DNA from: Gemmatimonadota bacterium
GTDB lineage: Bacteria; 4572-55; J002
Assembly: GCA_003697105.1 (NCBI GenBank)
Contig: RFFQ01000093.1
Span: 1 to 10,422 of the forward strand
Direction: 5' to 3'
Length of the DNA stretch: 10,422 nt
In this document: positions 1 through 9,700 of the stretch, piece by piece
How positions within the stretch are numbered: the first letter of the stretch is position 1
Layout of the letters: the number at the start of each line of letters is the position of its first letter
The notes under the pieces: model-generated
Database searches by the model: none
Told to the model about the DNA's origin: nothing
The model's input: the letters and a program-made list of their open reading frames with translations, nothing else
Translations under genes and position numbers: made by a program

Positions 1-34
1 AAATCAAATTGAGCACCAAATGGAACGAAAAATC

Positions 35-53
35 AAAAAACTGCAGAAAGCAG
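35..53 (-). terminator. Weak possible terminator after the small secreted gene
   Basis: On the minus strand, 18 bases past the TAG at 71-73, CTGC-TTTCT-GCAG (53-41) can form a 4-bp stem followed by TTTTTT (40-35). Orientation and position fit termination of the small gene, but the stem is short. Nothing else was recognised in bases 1-70. Confidence 0.3.
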
Positions 54-70
54 CATGAAGACTAAATCAA

Positions 71-577
71 CTAATCATTACTTGTCGAATTTGAGTAAAT
101 ACCCTCCGTCAAGAGCGATTGCGGCTTGAAATCCCTCCGAATCTGTAAAAGATGGAAGGCATAGCTGATCTGGCAATAGTTGAACCTTGAAACTTCCCGA
201 CTCAGCACTGAAAGGTAGATCACACCCCAGTTAGAATCGGGAAGGTCTGGATTTCTTGTAAAAATGATGGGCTGTTGTTCGGTTCCTTCAGCAATGATGT
301 TGCCATCGACCCAGATCATCTTAGCCGGGGCTTCATTGCCGCCGATCTGGGTAAAGTTATAGTAATTGGGCGGATCAAATAAGGCAGAACGAACTTGAAT
401 GATCGTACCGGCTTGAATTGTCAAGGTCACATGGGGATCAATATACAGATCGTTGACCACGATGTATGGATTGTTGCCCGGCGACCAAACCGTATCCTCG
501 GTTAAATGCCCACCGACTTCTATTGCCAAGCTGGTGCAAGGTATCAGTAACACCAAAACCATCAAAAGCTTATTCAT
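71..577 (-). CDS. Secreted beta-helix-like protein, probably truncated
   Basis: 168 residues with an ATG at 575-577 and a good GGAGAG ribosome binding site. Residues 1-18 form a signal peptide (MNKLLMVLVLLIPCTSLA, cleavage probably after SLA; LIPC is not a proper lipobox because Pro precedes the Cys). After it come a TxDTVWSPGNNPYIV strand, DLYIDPHVTLTIQAGTIIQV, GNIIAEGTEQQPIIFT, NWGVIYL and SRFNYCQISYA. This is the start of a right-handed parallel beta-helix of the kind found in long secreted FCB proteins, which normally continue for hundreds of residues and often end in a sorting domain. Here the last ~28 residues (HLLQIRRDFKPQ onward) do not resemble a helix turn. Another frame over the same bases reads SEGFQAAIALDGGYLLKFDK to a stop at 78-80, hinting at a frameshift near 150-165. 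It could be a decayed gene or a short secreted protein. Confidence 0.7.
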   Translation of the reverse strand: MNKLLMVLVLLIPCTSLAIEVGGHLTEDTVWSPGNNPYIVVNDLYIDPHVTLTIQAGTIIQVRSALFDPPNYYNFTQIGGNEAPAKMIWVDGNIIAEGTEQQPIIFTRNPDLPDSNWGVIYLSVLSREVSRFNYCQISYAFHLLQIRRDFKPQSLLTEGIYSNSTSND

Positions 578-583
578 GTCATT

Positions 584-589
584 CTCTCC
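584..589 (-). promoter_or_regulatory. Ribosome binding site of the small secreted gene
   Basis: GGAGAG on the minus strand lies 6 bases before the ATG at 575-577 and supports that start. It directly abuts the T-run of the terminator hairpin, so there is no room for a promoter between terminator and ribosome binding site. Confidence 0.7.
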
Positions 590-630
590 AAAAAGAAAAC
601 CCTCATAGAGTTCAAAACTCTATGAGGGTT
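590..630 (-). terminator. Rho-independent terminator, 13-bp perfect stem
   Basis: AACCCTCATAGAG at 598-610 and its exact reverse complement at 618-630 flank a 7-base loop. On the minus strand the stem is followed by TTCTTTTT (597-590), the orientation that terminates transcripts from the giant gene and from the orphan sorting-domain fragment that ends 8 bases upstream. On the plus strand the downstream side has no T-run, so it is unlikely to be bidirectional. Confidence 0.85.
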
Positions 631-638
631 AATATCGT

Positions 639-779
639 TTACTTCAATAAGACAAGTTTGGTGATTTGCGTAAAATCGTCATTTTCAAACCGGCAGAGAT
701 AAATCCCTGAAGAAACATTTTGATTATAGTTTCGTGTACGGAAAAACCCCAGAAGAGGTTTACCGGGATTTAACCGATC
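639..779 (-). pseudogene. Orphan C-terminal fragment of a second T9SS sorting domain
   Basis: Reading the minus strand from the codon after a TAG at 780-782 to the TAA at 639-641 gives 46 residues. They contain RLNPGK, NVSSGIYLCRFEND and end in TKLVLLK. LNPGK, VSSGIY and a final LVLLK are typical of the second half of type A sorting domains, and NVSSGIY aligns with DVASGVY in the giant protein's own tail. There is no start codon, signal peptide or gene body: only 19 bases separate it from the giant gene's stop, and the upstream half of the domain (YPNPFNP, IYN) is missing. It is best read as the remnant of a deleted secreted-protein gene, now lying in the giant gene's 3' untranslated region. 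Confidence 0.75.
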
Positions 780-798
780 CTATTCTGGTATTCTATCG

Positions 799-3700
799 TT
801 ATTTCAACAGCGTCATACGGTGGGTGCGGACGACCCCCTCACCGGTTTCTAAAACATAGAGATAAACACCACTGGCAACATCCCGTTGGTACTGATCCGT
901 ACCGTTCCACTCCACGGTATGATACCCAGCTTCCATTGTCTCATCCACCAATGTGTTGACCAACTGTCCTTGCAGATTATATATCCGCAAGCTGATATGG
1001 CAGGCAACTGGCAGCCCAAAATCAATCCGAGTCTTTGGATTGAACGGGTTCGGATAGTTTTGGCTTAGAATCACCTGTTCTGGAATCATTACTTGGGGTA
1101 CAATCTTCACTTCAGCCTGAATTGCCGGAAGCGGCTGTTCATTGAACATCAGATTATCCAGCATAACGGTGCCCGTTTGGCCCACGTCTCCAAGCACCTG
1201 AAAGACGATGTTAATCAACGTCCCTTCACCTTCTAACGGCGTTAGGCGATACCCGGCCAGATGTTTAGTGCCTTCGGCGAGAACAAATCCCTCGGTTAAC
1301 GTTCCGGCGGTACGGTATTCCACAAATTCCAGCATTTCGGAATCATAATCCAGTACGGCTTGCATGGCGATAACACCCAATCCGGTAACATCCGTCACGT
1401 ACACCGGAACGATCAATTCATGATCCGGTGCGACGGTCAAATCGGTTACGGAAAGGGGATTCATCGCCACCGGATGGTCCGCTTTGTGTGCTCGGGCGGC
1501 GGCTTCTGGTGACCAGTTGCCGGTCACCTCACCATAGATTATGCCCGTGAAGTCCTGATCCGGTTGGTCTGCATCTAACGGCATATATTCATACATTTCT
1601 GGCAGCCAGAGCCACTCACCGGTACGAGCGCTACTGGAAATATGGGATGAATATTGCAGAATCCGAGCGGCATCGAATGGTGAAATCCCACCATCGCCTG
1701 TAACATCCGCCGCCATCATCTGATATTCATTGAAATCATACAAACCGGCGGAGTACTGCGCCACACGCGCCGCATCAAACGCCGAGATGGACGGGTGCGG
1801 CTGGGTCGCGTCCCCGTAACCCGCTAAGTTGACACTTAGGGTATAATTTCCTTCGGGCGTATCCATGAACGCGAACATACCGGTTTCACTGGTTTGCGCG
1901 GTAAATTCTCGATCTCCGGCGAGCATTACTTCCGTATTGGAAATCGCGGTATCGTTCCAGTATTGCACCTGACCGGTTACATCAAACAAATTACCGCCCA
2001 CATTGAAGCTAACCGGAATAACAATAGGGTTATCTATATCCGCATCATTATGGATGATGGCAAGCGAGCCTGTATATGTGCCCAAAGCGTCCACGCGGCT
2101 CGCATCCAGATACACCGTCACTTCCGCAGAGCCATCACTATTGAGGGTGAGCTGTTCGGGTGTCGTGTAAAGCCAGCGGCTGGGGGAAATCTTCACCGCG
2201 AGGTCATCTTGGACATATTCTGCGTTACAGGCAATTTCCAGACCCGCACCCGCATTATCTTCGATTCCAATAGTGGCACTGTTGAGTATGCCGCTCATGG
2301 ATTGATAATACAGATGAATATCATCATTATCATGCAAGACAATCTGGAAGGTGTAATCACCCTCTTGAGAGCTACTGAAGCGTTTCCAATGGGTGTATTG
2401 TACCGTGAAGGTGTTTCCATCCGTGTAGTAATACAGTTTACCACCGCGTGCCCGGAGGTCATCCCAGAATCCGGCAATCATGTTTTCGGGACCATCTGAC
2501 ATACCAATACAACTATTGCTGAAATCCTGGGAATCACTGGTAAAGGTGATAAAGCCGGTACTGGCAATATTGACGGTGCTAAAGGTTTGACCATAGAAGT
2601 TAAAATCAAACCCAAGTTCAATATCCGGGAAGTTATCGCTGTCGCGGCTGAACAGTTCCGTACCCACTTCGCGGATGTCGTTCCAAACAAAGAAGGGTCC
2701 GCCATCTTCATTGCTATCTGTCCAGGTGTAACCGTAATAGTCGGGTCCGCCACTGCTACGCAAAACGGGCGTATTTTGGTTACGGTCGGTTTCGCCATGT
2801 ACACCGCCTTCATCCACACCCACGACCGTCTTTTTGAGGTAACGAGTAGAGGCGGTTTCCATATCGGCGCGAATTTCCGCCATCAGGGGGAGGTCACCGC
2901 TCCCCAGATTGTCGATGGTCAACGTGACTTCAGCCATTTCACCTAAATCATTGACTTGTGCGCTGATTTCTACCGGTTCAACCGTAATTTGCGGATCCGT
3001 CACGGTGATCGATACCGGGATGTTAATGGTATTGGCACAACCAAAGTTTGCCGTTAGGGTAGTGGTATATGTTCCGGCTTCGCTGGGTGCCGTAATCCAG
3101 ACCGTGACCGTTTCGGAGTAGCGGGGCATCAATCCGTTGCCCATGGATGGGCTGGTGTCCAACCACGCCGCTTCGGGGTCTTCTGTAAAGGTATAATCCA
3201 GCGCGGCAGTGGCGGTAGCATCATTGGTTATCACAATTTCGACGGATTCCGTCTGATTTTCGTACAGATTGAGCGAAATTGCATCCGTATCCATCAGCGG
3301 AAGACATTCGCCTCCGGTAATTGTAAAGTAACAACCGACTTCTACATCCGGATGTTCCGGATCGTTGCTGAGGATGTGGGCAACGGCATAATATTCACCG
3401 TCAATCATGGTTGCTCCGCCGGCGCTTGCCGGTTGGGCATCAAAGAAGACCGATTCGGTTACCGATTCACCTGCCATTACCGTACCCATTCCCGGGTTAA
3501 ACGTGGCATACTCATAGGCGAAGTCACCCAAATCAATACCAACCAATTGGTCTGGATCGGATTGCACCATGGCACACAGCAGAATCGTACCGATTTCCCA
3601 TTGAGTGGTCAGGAACAGACCGCCCGTGTAGGGACCACTGATACCCGGGGAAAGCGTTACACCGGTTAATTCCTGATTAAAAATATCATACTGGGAGATG

Positions 3701-6700
3701 ACCGGATCACCTCCCGAATACGGGTCAAAAATCCAAAGGTAGGGTCCACCTAATGTCAGATTATCATACGCCAATCCAGTGATGCGATAGCTTGGATGAT
3801 CGTAATACTCAACGGTACCATCCCGGTGGATAAACTGGATACCTTCATAACTCCCGACCCAGAATCCATCCCGATCTTCATCGTAGGTCAGCCCGTCAAG
3901 GGAGACCAATTCTGGAATTTCAATCGTTCCAACAACGGCTTGAGCATCCAGATCAATTTGGTATAATGTATTACCCCGAGCCCCATCGGAGTAATAGGTG
4001 GCATATAAATATTCGCCATCCGAGGTAAAATCAAGGAAACCCACGGCAGCATTGATACCACTAATGACCATGTGGTCTAAAATGTTACCATTTCGATCCA
4101 GTTTGTAAATGTGGGGCCGGTTAAAATCGCCTGTGTAAAAATAGGTTCCATCAAAATATACGGCGGATTGGTACGGCGACTGTGTTTCTGCCTGCACATT
4201 CACATTGAGCAGGACATCACCTTGATCGCGTAGCACGGGAGTACTGGTACGGCTTTGCGGAAGACTGCCTTCCACCGGCAATGTGGTAGTAATTGGATCG
4301 GAATTATCCAGCGAATAATGGGGGCGGGAAAACGCTTCTTTCAAGGGACGTACTGAGCGCGCCGCCGCCACTTGAGGCACTTCCGCGTTATAATCCACCA
4401 CGATTTGGTAAGTTAAATCCCCAGAACCCGTATTTTGAATCACCACATCTACCGGGTCTGTCGTTAAACCGGTATTGCGATCAATCGATAGACGAAGTTC
4501 TTCCGTGTCAACCCCAATTTCCGGATTATAGACATTCATGGCGACCGGAACATTCAATGTTCCACTGTTGTCACCGGCTTCCCAGTGGATGAAGATGGTG
4601 CCTTCCAGCGTGCCTACCTCTTGGGCAGTATTAAATATAACGTCCATTTCCCGGCATTCCCCCGGGACGATTCCGGAATCCCAAGCTGGGCTGAACAAGA
4701 GCCAATCCACATCGGTACTCACCGTCCAGGCAATCGCTGAGGTGGAAGTTTCCGCATTACAAACATTTAAGGTTTGCGTGTACGGGGTATATGCCAGCAC
4801 AGTTTCATTCAGTTCTTCCGGCACCACTGAGACCTCTGCGGTACCGCCAGTGATGTTCATTTCAATCGGGATGATACATTGCGGGGTTTCGGGGTCGTTG
4901 GATTCAATGATCATGTTGGCATAGTACATTCCGGCAAGCAATCCGGGTTCCGGGTTGAACGTGAGTGTTGTTGGTATGGATTCGCCGCCGGCAATTACTC
5001 CTTCATACGGTTCGGCGGAAACCCAAGAGACCGGCGGATTGATCATCACCGCCAATTGATTGTGGATATACGGCTCATTACAGACAATTTCCAAGCCGCG
5101 TTGGGCATTATCCTCAATGCCGGCAACAATCGGGACGGTATCGCCGACCATCGTGTCATAGTACAATGCCATACGCCCATCGCGATGGATCACAAATTGG
5201 AACGTATATGGACCGCCGATACCGTAATAGCCCATCACGGCATCAAATTCAACAATAAACTCATCGGGACCCGCTTGGTAATAGACCGTTCCGCCCCACG
5301 GTACGCCTAAATCTGCCCAGAAAGCGGCAAACATATTTTCGGGACCATCAATATCACCGATACACGAATTGGTGTAATCCACCATATTGCTGGTGAATGA
5401 GAGATAGCCTTTGCTACAAATATAAACACTGTTAAACGTTTGCCCGTAGAATTCAAAATCGAAGCCCAAATCAAAGGGTCCTTGGGTCTCATCTGCGCCC
5501 ATCAATAACTCTACTCCACTTTCACTGATGTCGTTCCAGATAAACTCAGGACCCCCCGCTTCATCGCTGTCTATCCAGGTGTAGCCATACCAATCCGGAC
5601 TCCCTGTGTTTCGTAGATTCCGGGCATCTTGGCGGCGTTCCGCGCGAACATCGATCACACCCTGATGTTCTGCGTTCGGGGTGACATCGACCCCTTCAAT
5701 GGTCTGCGGTAATCCTCCGGGGAGGGAGAGTTCCGGTCTCAGTTGAAGATCAATGGTGTAAACCAAATCACCTTCGCCACTGTTGGTCAGAGTGAAATTG
5801 TCTGGATACGGGACATCGGTTTGCCCGACTTCAAAATCGATAGTCAATGTTTCATCGCATCCCACCGGGCTTGGTTCTATCCGCGGTACATAGACATCTA
5901 AAACCACCGGAACAGTGATTGTGCCGGAAGTTTCGTAATCCCCTTCTTGGTTGTCCGTCCAGTTGATGAGGAGATTGACCTCATTATCCCCTTCTGGGAC
6001 GCCGGTGGCATCAAAGTACAGGGTGATTTCATCGGTGGCATCAAAGCCGAGAGGCTCTTCATTCGTGTAGTGGTCTAAGGTCAACCAGCTTACGGCGGGT
6101 TCCAGTACAATTTCGTAGTCTAACGTCGTATTGGCATTTGCTCCATTGCCGATGATCAGGGTATTTTCATCGTTGGTTTCGCCGGGTTGCAAGCTCACTC
6201 GGAACGAGTCCGGCATCGCATACGGATCGGGCGCACCCCCAACAAGGTTGAATTCACAATAGACCGGGAATTCGGGTATTTCGGGGTCATTGCTTTCAAA
6301 GGTCGCCGTGGCGTAGTAGAGTCCGCTAAACAGAATTTCTGCGCCATCGTCTTCGGGGTCGGCATCAAATTTAATAGTACCCATCACTGGGGAATCTTCG
6401 GGCCACACCGAGGCGACCTCCGGTATTACCGAGAGGAACGGGAAGCTACCAACCCCCCGGGCACCTAGCAGATCACTAAACCGGGCTTGATTTACCAGAT
6501 TGGTTTGCGGATTCCAGTGATACTGACCAACCCATAGTTCACCGGCAAAATCAAATTCACATCCACCGGTAAAGAGTTCTGGCGAAACGGGGTCCACAAA
6601 GATCGTTTCTTGTTCGCCAGAAGGGTCATATAATGCCCAATTATCAGCCACTTCCGTAGTTTGCAACAAGCGGTTTGACGCTTCGTGGAAGGCTAATGTT

Positions 6701-9700
6701 GCGGGATAGTTCAAGGCAGAGGGGAAACTACTGATCAGCGTTCCCGGTTGCCCATTATCAATGCCGTCAATCACTAAAATTTGGTTTTGGAATGAGCCAA
6801 TATAGAACTGGTCGGTATTGTGGTTGTAGGAAAGACCTGAACAGCGCTGGAACATGGCGATCCAGGGACCATCTAACTGGTAGAGCAATTCACCGGTTTC
6901 AATATCCATCCCCATCAGGTAGGAGGCGTTGAAATTCTCTTGCCCCAATAACCACAGAATATTGTGATTGTGGTCGTATGCCATATCGCTGTAGCCCGCC
7001 CACGGGTAATACCCCCATTCGAGGAGGGGCACAGAGCGGATAAATGCCCCGCTTGCTTCTTCATGCAACGAAAGTTGTGGGTAACCGTTCAGTAATTGGC
7101 CAAACACCCAGACCCCATCCGGTGTCCAACATGCCAATTGTGCTTGGAGACCCTCGGCTTCCCAACTGGTTAGAATTTCACCGGTTCGTAGGCTTGATCC
7201 TGTTTTTTCCGGGGTGGTTTTACGCACCATCGCTTGAGAAAGCGGCTTGGCATTCGGTGGCAGTGACCGCCCCTCTGGAGCGCCGTAATTGTAGCTAACT
7301 TCATATAGCATGGGACCCGTACCGTTGTTGTACACGTAAATATCATCCGTGACTTCGTAACCGGCAGGCGGGTTATCCAAATCGATGGTCATATAGTAGG
7401 CATCTTCCACCACATCAATATTGGGGTTATAGATATTCATTCCGACCGGAATATCAACGGTGCCACTGCATTCACTCCCGACCCAATCGATGGAAAGTAC
7501 GGTTTCATATATCCCCACACGTTGATCGGTATTAAATGTAAGCGTGATCTCATCACAATCATTGGGGCGCAGTTGCGTCCCGGACATCATATCCAGAGAC
7601 AACCAATCTGGGAGTTCAGATGTGACCTGCCAATTCACTACCGCGTTTGAAGTGGCCGCATTACAGAAGTTCAACGTTTTTTGCAAAGGTTCATTTTCCA
7701 GCGCATATTCATAAAATTCTTCTGGAGCGGTGGACACCTCCGCACAACCGCCGGTGATATGGAAGACACACAGCACTTGTTCATCCGGCATTTCCGGGTC
7801 GTTGTTTTTAAAGTGAACATTCACAAAATAGTCATCAGCGATCAGAATGGGGGTTTCTTCACCATTCGGCTGGGCATCAAAGATGACGGTGCCTTCCAGC
7901 GGTGAATCTTCAGGCCATACAGCGGCGGCGGGCGGGTCAATTACCAACCACGGCAGGCGGTCTCTTCGACCGAGCAACGTACCAAAATCCACTTGATACA
8001 CCATGTTGACCCCGTTTACATTTTGCCGCACCATCCATAAATGACCGTACTCATCAAACTCGATTCCCGCCCCTCGACCGATACCATCATTTGCGGGGGG
8101 GTCATACTGGCTTTCAATTTCGCCGGTTTCGGGATCAACTAGATAGATATACTCCAATTCCCCATTGTTGGTCACCGCAAGTTTATTGGCGCCTTCGTGG
8201 AAGGCTAGTCCGGCCACTCCCTGAAACGGGATAGTGTTGATCGTTGCGCCTGGGGTCTCGCTATCGATTCCTTCTACGACATAGATCACCGTATAGTTCC
8301 AGCTACCGATGTAAAAGGTATCGGTATTGTTATCATAGGCTAATCCACGAGCGGAGGAGAAGGTCCATTCTCCGGTCAACGTTTCGACCACCTCTCCGCT
8401 ATCATAATCTATCCCGTAAATGGCGTTTCCTTCCAAACCGCTTACTTGTACAACCCACAAGATGTTATGGTTGGCATCGTATGCCATATCCGCGCACCAA
8501 AGCTCCATGAAGCTTTCCATACTAAGTTCTGGGGCGAGCCGCCTCCCATCTTCATACCGGTGGGAAGAGATGATCGGGTCTGGATCAAAAATGCTGTAAT
8601 GGTTCAGCCAAATGGCTTCATCGGTAGTCGCAAGCCCCCAACTATTGGGGACATCTTCCGGCACCCAACTATTGAGCACCTCACCCGTGGAGCGGATATG
8701 CCCGCTATCTTCCACACGATAGTCGATTCCGAGTGCATTTTTGGCGTCCGGGTCTGGCGGTGTCAGGATTTCCGAAGGGGTATAGTGAGGATTGCGGGTG
8801 CGCGGAAATGCCTGATAGAGCGGTTTCAAGTCTCCGTAGCGCGCTAGCATTTCCGGTGTGGCGTCAAAGGTATATTCGACTTCGTACACCAAGGGACCCA
8901 CACCGGTATTGTGAATAAAAATATCATCGAGGAACTCGTAGCCTACCGGTGGATTTTCCAGATCGAGGGTCATCTCATAGGTGTTTTCCACCACATCAAT
9001 ATCTGGATTGAAAATGTCCATGGTTACCGGAATCAAGATCGTGCCGGCACTTTCCCCACCGCTCCATTCAATCACAACGGTGGTTTCATACAGCCCGACC
9101 GCTTGGTTTGTATCATAGGTAAAATCGACCTTATGGCATTCTCCCGGTTCCAGATCGTGCCCACTCATCATACTGAGGGTTAACCAGTCAGGAATCTCGG
9201 AGGCAATTTCCCAATCGACTAAAACATTAGAGAGTTCATCGCTACACAAGGTCACCCGGTGTTGCAACGGGTCTTGAGCGACGATATAATCGTATAGTTC
9301 ATCGGTATCGGAGGTCAAGGTTGCCGTTCCACCGGTGATGTTGAAGGTACAGAGCACTTCCACATCCGGGGTAACCGGGTCGTTGCTCAAAATGTGGGCA
9401 ATTGCGAAGTATGAGCCGGCAAGCATCACATTTTCGCCGTCATCTTCGGGGTCGGCGTCAAAGTAGATCATGCCGGTTAAGCCGTTATCTTCGGGCCACA
9501 CCGAAGCGGCAGGGGGGTCTATCACTACCCAAGGCACCCCAGAATATCCTAAATCGATTCCGAAAAGAACATCCGGGTAGGCTTGGGTTATTCCGCCCAA
9601 TGTTGCGGTATTGTCGATATAATCGGTGGTGACAAATGCACCACCGGCGATACCGCTACCGTAGGTCATATCATAGGTAAAACCGGTCAGCTCTCCGGTA

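Noticed and set aside
466-702. Plus-strand frame of 78 codons
   Set aside because: It crosses the terminator hairpin and lies antisense to the small secreted gene and the orphan sorting domain; no ribosome binding site or recognisable protein pattern.
723-728. TATAAT on the minus strand as a -10 box for the small secreted gene
   Set aside because: No acceptable -35 element lies at 16-18 bases, and the hexamer is simply the Tyr-Asn codons of the orphan fragment.
735-770. KPLLGFFRTRN in the orphan fragment resembles the KPLYQAFPRTRN linker of the giant protein
   Set aside because: The spacing between PL and RTRN differs by one residue, and the stretch is better explained as part of a sorting domain (LNPGK before it, NVSSGIY after it).
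1894-2499. Plus-strand frame of 201 codons
   Set aside because: It is antisense to the NIDO-like insert and dockerin region of the giant gene, which have clear protein motifs; the plus-strand product shows no recognisable domain.
6361-9500. Similar stretches at about 6350-6410 and 9430-9510 as recent DNA repeats or recombination sites
   Set aside because: The similarity comes from encoding the same PEDDG and VWPED protein motifs; the DNA copies are clearly diverged, so no recent exact repeat.
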